A stretch of DNA of 7,741 nt from Actinomycetes bacterium (GCA_021808425.1 JAKBBS010000090.1:1-7741); one strand, 5' to 3'; numbered from the stretch's first letter, positions 1 through 5,154 are shown. Program-made: numbers and translations. The notes: generated from the sequence alone by a model not told the origin.

Positions 1-2
1 CA

Positions 3-214
3 GTCGGTTTCGACGGGGCGGTGATAGTGGCCGATATCGCCAGTGATCGCAGCACCCCGGAACAGAGTGCACACCCTCACATGATCCGGGTGCGAGTCGA
101 TGATGTAGAAGCTGCGTTTGCCCGAGCCCGCGACGCCGGCGCCGTGGTTGTCGAAGCGCCCGTCGACCGGGAATACGGCGAACGCGACTGCACCCTCGTG
201 GACCCCGGCGAACA
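3..214 (+). pseudogene. VOC/glyoxalase-fold protein, C-terminal fragment (both ends missing)
   Basis: The reading frame is open from the left edge of the window, so the N-terminal part lies outside. The translation has the usual second half of a VOC (glyoxalase/bleomycin-resistance fold) domain: a strand beginning HMIRVRVDDVEAAFARARDAG, then a VVEAP strand, then YGERDCTLVDPGEQ. Family members normally read YGxRxYxxxDPxGHxWxF at that last point, so the similarity stops just before the closing strand. From about position 215 the same frame turns into arginine-rich, unconvincing protein, while a neighbouring frame becomes recognisable SDR sequence. I read this as a VOC gene that lost its last 10-20 residues in a deletion. 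VOC proteins are metal-dependent lyases, dioxygenases or resistance proteins; the substrate here cannot be told. Confidence 0.6.
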
Positions 215-216
215 GG

Positions 217-576
217 GGTCGGAGCTATGCGGTGAACCCCGGCGGTGTGGCGACCGGCCTGCAACGGAACTTCACGGTGCAGGAGAGGAAGTCGTTGGAT
301 GCCGCCAAGACCGCTGGTGTTTTTTCGTACAAGACCGTCGAGCAAGGGGCAGCCACCACGATCGTCGCCGCCGTAGCTCCGCAGTTTGCCCCAACCGGAG
401 GGCACTTCTTAGACGACGGGAACGAGGCCTACACCGTGCGTAACGACGCAGAACTCGCACGCCGTCCGCACGGAGTGAAGCAATGGGCACTCGATCCGGA
501 ATCCGCGACGCGCCTCTGGCTGGTATCGGCACACCTCACGGGTCGGCTCGCGTACCGAGGGACGGCGGGCAGATGA
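217..576 (+). pseudogene. Short-chain dehydrogenase/reductase (SDR), C-terminal fragment
   Basis: This frame (codon phase 217, stop TGA at 574-576) encodes the last ~120 residues of an SDR oxidoreductase. It opens with the strand and loop that normally follow the YxxxK active site (SYAVNPGG, then TGLQRN). It continues with a GAATT helix, a GGHFLDDGNEA segment and the closing HGVKQWALDPESATRLWLVSAHLTG, typical of the retinol-dehydrogenase-like SDR group (A-x-DP-xx-A-x-RLW-xx-S-xx-LTG). The Rossmann NAD(P)-binding half and the catalytic Ser, Tyr and Lys are absent, and there is no credible start codon with a ribosome site. The upstream sequence is a VOC fragment in another frame. The piece should be enzymatically dead. 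A host gene re-joined by a one-base assembly error would not restore it, because the missing portion is about 190 residues. Confidence 0.7.
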
Positions 577-603
577 GGCTCAATCCGACCCGCCTGAGAC
601 GAC

Positions 604-627
604 CGTTCGGCCCGCTGCCGCCGAACG
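604..627. terminator. Hairpin between convergent genes, possible bidirectional terminator
   Basis: There is a perfect inverted repeat, CGTTCGGC (604-611) and GCCGAACG (620-627), with an 8-base loop. It lies 28 bases past the SDR-fragment stop (+) and 16 bases past the GAF-ANTAR stop (-), where a terminator serving both directions would be expected. No T-run follows on either side, so it is not a classical intrinsic terminator. U-less hairpins are often proposed for GC-rich actinobacteria. Confidence 0.45.
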
Positions 628-642
628 ACAGCGACGGCCACC

Positions 643-1380
643 TCAGCCGCTTGCTGGGAGGTGGTCCAAGGAGCCGGGGTCGATGGAGCCTTGGGCGATT
701 CGTGCGGCGAGGTCGCCGAGTCGCTGGTTGTGGTTGCGGGCGTGGTGTCGCAGCCGGCGGAATGCGTGGTCCATGTCGGTGTCGGTGGCCTGGGCGATCT
801 TGCCTTTGGCTTGTTCGATGACGATGCGTGTGTTGAGCGCTGCGCTGAGCTGGCTGTTGAGGGTCTGGGCGTCGATGACAATCTGGTGCTGGACGATTGC
901 GATGGTGGCTATGTCGGCGAGGGCCTGGGCGGCGGCGATGTCCGCCTCGTCGAGGGCGCCGGGCTCGCTGCGCAACAGGTTGAGAGCGCCGAGGGTTCGC
1001 CGGCGGAGGCGCAGGGGAAATGAGTGGGCTGACCCGAACCCCTCGGCGGTGGCGTGCGCAGCGAAGGTCGGCCAGCGGCTCCCAACAGCGGCAAGGTCCA
1101 TGTTCACTACCTGCCTGCCGGTGCGGTAGGCCTCCAGGCATGGGCCCTCGTCGGATTGTAGCTGGAACATCTCCAAGGTCCGCATGGTGTCACTGGATGA
1201 GGCGATGACCTCGAGCGTCCCGCTTGGTGCGGCCAGCATGACTCCCGCTGCGGTGACGCCGAGAGCGTGGACGCAGCGATCGCTGAGAAGGCTGAGAACG
1301 TCGACGACGTCGAAATCGTCGACGAGGTTGTCGGCGAGATCGACGAGGCTTTGCACGAGCAGCGCCTGGTTGGGCATCAT
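643..1380 (-). CDS. GAF and ANTAR domain-containing regulator (copy 1)
   Basis: The 245-residue protein has the standard layout of a soluble actinobacterial GAF-ANTAR sensor-regulator. The GAF domain covers about residues 26-166, with the SDEGPCLEAYRTG segment at 76-88 and FPLRLRRRTLGALNLLRS at 121-138. The ANTAR domain covers about 173-232, with QLSAALNTRIVIEQAKGKIA, then the AFRRLRHHA helix. IEQAKG at 188-193 is the ANTAR hallmark. GAF domains bind small ligands or sense redox state. Characterised ANTAR domains bind dual-hexaloop RNA and prevent transcription termination, so the likely output is RNA binding in the cytoplasm; the ligand is unknown. Two ATGs are adjacent (1378-1380 and 1375-1377), with an AGG five bases upstream of the first. 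It lies downstream of a second GAF-ANTAR gene on the same strand, 99 bases apart, and a long hairpin sits in that gap. Confidence 0.93.
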   Translation of the reverse strand: MMPNQALLVQSLVDLADNLVDDFDVVDVLSLLSDRCVHALGVTAAGVMLAAPSGTLEVIASSSDTMRTLEMFQLQSDEGPCLEAYRTGRQVVNMDLAAVGSRWPTFAAHATAEGFGSAHSFPLRLRRRTLGALNLLRSEPGALDEADIAAAQALADIATIAIVQHQIVIDAQTLNSQLSAALNTRIVIEQAKGKIAQATDTDMDHAFRRLRHHARNHNQRLGDLAARIAQGSIDPGSLDHLPASG

Positions 1381-1416
1381 GACACCTGTCTTCGAGAGGC
1401 GGCCGGTGGTGGCGTG

Positions 1417-1473
1417 GTCTGGGCTACCGTCAGGCCAGAAGTGTTTCTTTCTTCGCGACGATAGCGCCCAGAC
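1417..1473 (-). ncRNA. Long stem-loop in the leader/intercistronic region of a GAF-ANTAR gene (candidate cis-regulatory RNA)
   Basis: On the minus strand GTCTGGGCGCTATCGTC (1473-1457) pairs with GACGGTAGCCCAGAC (1431-1417), giving 15 base pairs with one 2-nt bulge. The 25-nt loop holds a further GAAG/CTTC pairing around nine A-rich bases. The only imperfect pair is U-G in minus-strand RNA; on the plus strand it would be an A-C mismatch, so the structure fits the sense of the ANTAR mRNA better. It begins 6 bases after the stop of the upstream GAF-ANTAR gene and ends 36 bases before the ATG of the downstream one. No U-tract follows, so a plain intrinsic terminator is unlikely. A regulatory or RNA-stability role is inference. 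Confidence 0.5.
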
Positions 1474-1479
1474 GAGATC

Positions 1480-2178
1480 TCACTCATCTGCGTCGAGGCG
1501 CAGGCGCCGCTCGACCACGTCGCGGGCGACGCTTGCGACGAGCCGGTCCGCGACGAAGGCGTGAGCCCGGAGGCGTACGAGGGCGTCGGAGACCGGGATC
1601 GCAAGCTGGACCGAGACCATGCCGGCTGCCTGATGGACGACGGCCCACAGGTTCATGTCCCCGTCGACGCCGACACCGAGGTGGTCGGAGGCGGCCTCCG
1701 CCTGAGCGGTCAGGATCGCTCGTGCGACGACATCAGCCATGACGAGGGCATCGATGTGCTGGTCGTCGCTGAGCGCCCCGGGCTGGTCCCGGTAGAGATT
1801 GAGAGCGCCGAGGCGGGCGGCGCCGAGGCGGATTGGGTAACCGAACACGGCCCGGGCGCCTGCGTCGAACGCTTGGCGAGAGAAGGCCGCCCAGCGTGCA
1901 CCGTTCGCTCCTCCGAGATCGGGCTCGGAGATGACCTGCCCCAAGCGGTGGGCATCCACGCAAGGTCCTTCGCCTAAACTGTATTGGGCTTCCTCGATGA
2001 GCAACGACACATCGTCGGTGCTACACAGGGAGGCCTGCGGCCTGCCGTCAGCGAGCAGCATGACCCCGGCGCCGCTCACCGCGGTTACCTGCGCTGCGAC
2101 GTCGCACAACCGGGGGGCGCCCGTACCGTCTCGTTCAGCGAGGAGGCCCAGTATCCGTAGGAGCCGCTCAGCAGCCAT
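1480..2178 (-). CDS. GAF and ANTAR domain-containing regulator (copy 2)
   Basis: This 232-residue protein has the same architecture as its downstream neighbour but is clearly diverged from it. The GAF domain spans about residues 22-158, with YSLGEGPCVDAHRLG at 66-80 and YPIRLGAARLGALNLYRD at 114-131. The ANTAR domain spans about 175-228 and starts near VHQAAGMVSVQLAIPVSDAL, followed by the VRLRAHAF helix. In ANTAR terms VHQAAGMVS replaces IEQAKGKIA, a common variant in actinobacterial GAF-ANTAR proteins. The expected role is ligand- or redox-gated RNA binding. The ATG start (2176-2178) has no good ribosome site at the usual distance. An AAGGA is present, but 17 bases upstream and inside a small hairpin, so the gene may start weakly or from another codon. 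It is divergent from the STAS-sigma pair across a 310-bp gap and probably leads a bicistronic unit with the downstream copy. Confidence 0.92.
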   Translation of the reverse strand: MAAERLLRILGLLAERDGTGAPRLCDVAAQVTAVSGAGVMLLADGRPQASLCSTDDVSLLIEEAQYSLGEGPCVDAHRLGQVISEPDLGGANGARWAAFSRQAFDAGARAVFGYPIRLGAARLGALNLYRDQPGALSDDQHIDALVMADVVARAILTAQAEAASDHLGVGVDGDMNLWAVVHQAAGMVSVQLAIPVSDALVRLRAHAFVADRLVASVARDVVERRLRLDADE

Positions 2179-2488
2179 CGGTGTCGCGCCGGGCGTCCTT
2201 GCGCCTGCGCTCAGCCGGCGGTGACCTGTGTTCCATGCGCGGGTGTCCTTCGAGAAGAGGCCAGACGCTCAACGAGGACCAGATCCAGCGTAACCGGGTC
2301 AGCGGCCAAGCATGGCCAAGTGGACCCTAGCCCATCCGAGCACGCAAGCGTGCGACCTCGGGGATTCCCACCGGCGCTGGGGGCGTCCGCCAGCCCTGGC
2401 GCACTGTGATACGTTCGCTGCAGGCCGCGAGGCCCTTTCTATTTCCCGTCGCTCCAGACCTCGGTGACCACACCACCGGAGGTCCGTC
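2179..2488. other. Divergent intergenic region, no gene seen; short repeats
   Basis: These 310 bases separate the GAF-ANTAR genes (-) from the STAS-sigma genes (+) and should hold promoters for both. I see no credible small gene. Visible structure: a 4-bp hairpin with a six-base loop (2192-2205); GGCCAAG repeated at 2304-2310 and 2314-2320, exactly ten bases apart; and a GCACGC-AA-GCGTGC inverted repeat at 2340-2353. No convincing -35/-10 pair or GTTT-GGGTAT (SigB/SigF-type) box was found for either side. Confidence 0.6.
2340..2353. repeat. Short inverted repeat in divergent promoter region
   Basis: GCACGC and GCGTGC flank a central AA, giving two perfect six-base arms about 140 bases before the STAS start. 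The compact, near-continuous dyad looks more like a protein-binding site than an RNA hairpin. The binding protein is unknown, and six-base arms can arise by chance in GC-rich DNA. Confidence 0.3.
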
Positions 2489-2923
2489 GTGAACGACTTG
2501 AATGCGCTGTCCGGCTCGTCACTCCTACGGGCCGGTTATGCAGACGGAATTGTTACCGTGCACGGCGAAATCGACATCGCAACGTGCGATCGCTTCAGGA
2601 CGATCTTGGAAGCCGCCATCGATAACGGCGTTCGAAGCGAAGAAAGAGGACCGCCGAAGGAGGCCCATATCGACCTGGCAGGCGTCGGGTTCATCGGCGT
2701 CGCAGGCACCCGCGAGCTCGTGAGTGCTGCCACGAACCGACGCCATGACCTCGAACTGGTCGTACATAACGGCCCGGAGATGCTTGAGCGGCTCCTCCGT
2801 CTGGTGTGGGGACGCGTGCCCGGCCTCCGACTCGAGCAGACTCGCCGTCCGCGCCGTCGCCAGGGTCCACATCCCGAGCGGAGCGAACCGCCGGGCGAAC
2901 GCCGGCTGGGAGCGGCGGGTTGA
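2489..2923 (+). CDS. STAS-domain protein (anti-sigma factor antagonist-like) without the usual phospho-serine
   Basis: The GTG start at 2489 is supported by GGAGG at 2478-2482 with a six-base spacer. The 144-residue product carries one STAS domain at about residues 15-117: VTVHGEIDIATCDRF (22-36), a long helix, then IDLAGVGFIGVAG (61-73) and TRELVSAA. STAS proteins such as SpoIIAA/RsbV bind anti-sigma kinases, and their state is set by phosphorylation of a Ser or Thr in a D-S-S/T-G motif. Here that stretch reads G-V-A-G, so the usual acceptor is missing; partner binding may not depend on phosphorylation. The last ~27 residues form an Arg/Pro-rich, probably disordered basic tail. The next gene, an ECF-like sigma factor, starts 35 bases downstream in the same direction, so co-transcription is likely. 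No anti-sigma gene is visible. Confidence 0.8.
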   Translation: MNDLNALSGSSLLRAGYADGIVTVHGEIDIATCDRFRTILEAAIDNGVRSEERGPPKEAHIDLAGVGFIGVAGTRELVSAATNRRHDLELVVHNGPEMLERLLRLVWGRVPGLRLEQTRRPRRRQGPHPERSEPPGERRLGAAG

Positions 2924-2958
2924 GGAGGCATCTGTGGGGTGGGCTCGGTCGAGCGGTC

Positions 2959-3531
2959 ATGCGCGGCGCCTCCGGCGACGCGAACCGCGGCGTAAGGGAC
3001 CGCAGCACCACAGCTGTTGGCAACGCTGTCAACACGGACCGGCTTCTCGGCGACGCGACGGGGGGCCTGGCAGAGACCTACATGCTTCATGGCGAAGCGG
3101 TCTACGGCGTGGCCCGCCAAGTCGCAGGAGCGGCCGAAGCCGAGAACGTGACCACAGCGGCGTTCCTTGAACTGGGCAGGGCAGGGCGAAACGTGTGTGA
3201 CGACGCAGGATCGCTTCGCGCGTCGCTGCTGGCGTTCGCTCACCGCAGGGCCGTGTACGTCTTGCGATCCGACCCCGAGCGCCGCTCCCGCCTGGCGACG
3301 ATGACCGCGTTCGACGTCGAAGAAGAGTCGTCGGCGCGAGCCGCCGGCAACGCCGCCGACATGCTCTCGACTCTCTCGTTAGCCGAGCGCCGGGTGATCG
3401 TCCTCGCCTACTTCGGAGGGCACAACTACCGAGAGATCGCAGCAACACTCGGCGACACAGAAGACGACGTCAAGACGCTCGTTCGCAACGGAATAGCACG
3501 GCTGCGAGCGATCGGCGAACAGGCGGCATAA
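2959..3531 (+). CDS. ECF-like sigma-70 family factor, region 2 degenerate
   Basis: The product has 190 residues from the ATG at 2959. The sigma-4 domain (about 133-186) is clear: LSLAERRVIVLAYFGGHNY, then REIAATLGDTEDDVKTLV and RNGIARLRAI, a helix-turn-helix for -35 recognition. Sigma-2 is recognisable but weak at about 36-105: the usual (D/E)DxTQEVFLRLW reads AENVTTAAFLELGRA, and the usual LRAWLLTIAxR reads LRASLLAFAHRR. It should direct RNA polymerase to a specific promoter set, or act as a sigma-like regulator if core binding is impaired. The start is uncertain. A strong AGGAGG (2923-2928) overlaps the STAS stop, but the in-frame ATG is 30 bases away and the GTG at 2934 is out of frame. 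It probably forms an operon with the STAS gene. Confidence 0.8.
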   Translation: MRGASGDANRGVRDRSTTAVGNAVNTDRLLGDATGGLAETYMLHGEAVYGVARQVAGAAEAENVTTAAFLELGRAGRNVCDDAGSLRASLLAFAHRRAVYVLRSDPERRSRLATMTAFDVEEESSARAAGNAADMLSTLSLAERRVIVLAYFGGHNYREIAATLGDTEDDVKTLVRNGIARLRAIGEQAA

Positions 3532-3593
3532 CGCTAAATCTGCGAGCAAAGCAGTGACCCGAACCGCGGCACCGCCCCCGCCGGTTAGCCGCA

Positions 3594-4038
3594 TCACAAC
3601 TCAGATGCCAGCTTGAGCGCGAGCATTTGCTCGGCTATCGCCTTGCGGTAGATTGCCGCTCGCTCGACTTTGAGTCTTTCGAAGCCGCGGACCCGCTCTG
3701 GGAGATGGGCTATCTCGACTGCTGGCGCAAGGTTAGAGGCGCTCCAGTGTGGGGGGATCGAGTCGATCGCCGCTTCGTAGTCGGCTGGAAGCTGCCGTTC
3801 GAGGACCCGCACCGGGGCTCGCCTAAAAGGATCGAACGCGCTACCTCGAAGTCGCTTGGCGCGAGCGAGTGCCGCGAACGCCGGGCGCGACCACGAAGCG
3901 AAGCGGATCCTCTTCACACCTGCGCCAGACAGGGCGGGCGGGTGCAGGTGCCACGTGACGGCGGCCTGATCGCCTCCGACAGCTCGTGCGGCTGCGAGCC
4001 CGTTTTCGCTCAAACATCAAGCGGGCGACCTCGTATTC
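3594..4038 (-). pseudogene. Indolepyruvate:ferredoxin oxidoreductase (DUF6537 end), frameshifted C-terminal remnant
   Basis: Read from 4038 downwards, the first frame gives EYEVARLMFER. After a one-base shift near 4020-4015 the adjacent frame continues ENGLAAARAVGGD, then AAVTWHLHPPALSG, a KRIRFASWSRPAFAAL segment, LRGSAFDPF, YEAAIDSI, LPERVRGFERLKVERAAIYR and a stop at 3594-3596. These are the landmarks, in order, of the extreme C-terminus of large actinobacterial indolepyruvate:ferredoxin oxidoreductases (EYEVARL, WHLHPP, LRGTxxDPF, LPDxVRGYExxK). That enzyme exceeds 1,100 residues and oxidises aryl-pyruvates to aryl-acetyl-CoA. Only about 150 residues survive here, without thiamine- or iron-sulfur-binding parts. 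The remnant starts immediately after the stop codon of the membrane-protein gene, which marks a breakpoint. A TTG-initiated ORF of 139 residues exists but should be inactive. Confidence 0.72.
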
Positions 4039-4039
4039 G

Positions 4040-4648
4040 CTAACGATGTCGCCCGGGAACGATTTCAGCCTGGAGCGACGCAATGACGACGACTGCGAAC
4101 CCTGCGCTCATGACTGCTTGCCCTAGGAAGAGGAGGTGAATGAACCCGAGCAGGGTTACGACCGCCATGACTGCACCGACCAACCAGCTCAAAGCGGCTA
4201 GCCGGCCCAGCCAGACTACGACCCGCCACGGGTGCGAACTCACAAAAGACGCAAGCCAGGCAACGAGCGGGAGTTCCGCACAGAACAACCCGATCGCTGC
4301 GCCGAGATGCACGTCCGCTAATGTCCCGTCGATCTTGTACGGGTACGTCGAGACGAGGACGACGACGAGCATCAAGGCGACGACCTCGAATCCGAGCGCG
4401 GCGCACTGTAGACCATTCGTGTAGCGCAGACGTCGGCCGGCGAGAAACAGAAAGCTTGCGGAACTCACGAATGCGACCGTGTAAGGGATGACAGTCGCGA
4501 CGTGCACCCCGTAATTGCTGACACCTCCCTCGCGAGCACCGAACGCGAACCTGGGCATCAGCAGCACGCAAACGGCGAGAAAGACTCCGAGCGTGAGCTG
4601 GCTCAAAACAGCAAAGCGCAACGAAGGACCTATCGGGGAACCAGACAT
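4040..4648 (-). CDS. Integral membrane protein of unknown function, six predicted helices
   Basis: From the ATG at 4648 the product has 202 residues and is strongly hydrophobic. Likely membrane helices lie at about residues 11-31, 50-70, 80-101, 110-135, 142-166 and 168-191. The connecting loops are short, and a longer polar loop (32-49) includes GAREGGVSNYG. The helix-4 entrance ADVHLGAAIGLFCAE resembles motifs in small actinobacterial multi-pass proteins of the DUF998/Frag1-like kind, but I cannot assign a family firmly. There is no signal peptide and no enzymatic motif. The start is chosen because protein-like membrane sequence begins there and a GGGA lies about seven bases upstream. The frame stays open upstream and joins a truncated PIN domain, so a 303-residue fusion could be made. 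The stop TAG (4040-4042) abuts an oxidoreductase remnant, so the native C-terminus may have been altered. Confidence 0.65.
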   Translation of the reverse strand: MSGSPIGPSLRFAVLSQLTLGVFLAVCVLLMPRFAFGAREGGVSNYGVHVATVIPYTVAFVSSASFLFLAGRRLRYTNGLQCAALGFEVVALMLVVVLVSTYPYKIDGTLADVHLGAAIGLFCAELPLVAWLASFVSSHPWRVVVWLGRLAALSWLVGAVMAVVTLLGFIHLLFLGQAVMSAGFAVVVIASLQAEIVPGRHR

Positions 4649-4951
4649 TTGTGATCCCAATTCTGTGGTTGACGACAACTCAAGTGCGTGAGAACCGCTA
4701 CGGGCTCGACCCAGCCGCACCCCGGCTTCTCGACCCAGGCGGCTGTCGACCGACTTGACGTCTACACAGCGAAGGAAGCGTGCGAGGTCGGCTTGGCGTC
4801 CGCTGGGGTCCCGCCACACCTGGGCCACGACTGCTGCATTGCTTCGCAGATCAATGCCACCTCTCTCAGCTATTCGCAGACGCGCTGCCATCCGACGATC
4901 GCCCCGATCCACATCCACAAGGCATCCTGCATCGAGCACATGCGCGCTCAC
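4649..4951 (-). pseudogene. PIN-domain (VapC-like) toxin, truncated and fused in frame to the membrane protein
   Basis: The GTG start at 4949-4951 overlaps the antitoxin stop by four bases (GTGA), the usual coupling of VapBC-type modules. Residues 1-84 read as a PIN ribonuclease: VLDAGCLVDVDRGDRR (5-20) with the first catalytic Asp at 7, SNAAVVAQVWRDPSGRQ (37-53), and a GREAGVRLGRAR helix (73-84). The family then needs a D-x-x-DA helix and a closing TSDP-type acidic motif, which supply the remaining metal ligands. Here the sequence turns into SGSHALELSSTTELGSQ and then enters the membrane protein without a stop. Normal length is about 130-140 residues. The active site is incomplete, so ribonuclease activity should be lost. 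The fragment may survive only as a leader for the downstream gene. Confidence 0.7.
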
Positions 4952-5139
4952 AGCGCTTGCTCCCCCTTCGACACGGCGCGCAGCCCCAGATCGTCCGAGA
5001 CGCGTGCGAGTTCTTCAGGGGTCAACTCACCGTGTTCGGCCTCCCAACCGTCTAGATAGTCGCCCAATGCTTCGGCACGCAAGCGGGCCGCCGCCTCAGC
5101 CAATCGATCGGGGTCGAAGGAGACACTCAGCTTGTCCAC
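4948..5139 (-). CDS. VapB-like antitoxin with shortened N-terminal ribbon-helix-helix region
   Basis: The product begins with the beta-strand motif KLSVSFDPD, usual for actinobacterial antitoxins partnering PIN toxins, and ends with the toxin-binding part LRAEALGDYLDGWEAEHG, then ELTPEELARVSDDLGL. I chose GTG at 5139 (63 residues) because the motif normally starts with (M/V)DKLSVSF. GTG at 5145 and ATG at 5187 (79 residues) are also in frame, and none has a strong ribosome site. Between SFDPD and LAEAAARLRAEAL about 20-25 residues seem to be missing; in relatives these form the two helices of the DNA-binding fold. DNA binding and autoregulation are therefore probably impaired. The gene overlaps the truncated toxin by four bases. 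With both partners damaged, the module is probably non-functional. Confidence 0.6.
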   Translation of the reverse strand: MDKLSVSFDPDRLAEAAARLRAEALGDYLDGWEAEHGELTPEELARVSDDLGLRAVSKGEQAL

Positions 5140-5154
5140 CTTCACTCGCAAAAC

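Noticed and set aside
21..443. A single 140-residue protein running across the VOC-SDR junction
   Set aside because: Only the first ~65 residues look like protein; beyond position ~215 this frame is the wrong phase of the SDR fragment.
1417..1473. Reading the inter-ANTAR hairpin as an ordinary intrinsic terminator
   Set aside because: No U-tract follows the stem on the transcribed strand, the loop is long and structured, and another gene of the same kind follows within 40 bases.
2221..2409. 62-codon open frame inside the divergent gap
   Set aside because: It has no ribosome site and no motif, and its low-complexity Arg/Ser/Pro composition is typical of a chance frame in GC-rich DNA.
2806..2958. 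Sigma factor starting at ATG 2806, with a 51-residue N-terminal extension
   Set aside because: It would overlap the STAS gene by 118 bases, and the extra residues are Arg/Ser/Pro-rich without any sigma-factor similarity.
2934..3170. Frame starting at GTG 2934 with ideal spacing from AGGAGG
   Set aside because: The translation is Arg/Gly/Pro-rich without any domain and overlaps the recognisable sigma factor in another phase.
3561..3585. Possible terminator AACCG...CGGTT after the sigma gene
   Set aside because: The arms are only five bases with a 15-base loop and no T-run, too weak to call.
3627..4043. Plus-strand open frame of 138 codons opposite the oxidoreductase remnant
   Set aside because: It has no recognisable motifs, while the minus strand carries an ordered series of family landmarks in the same place.
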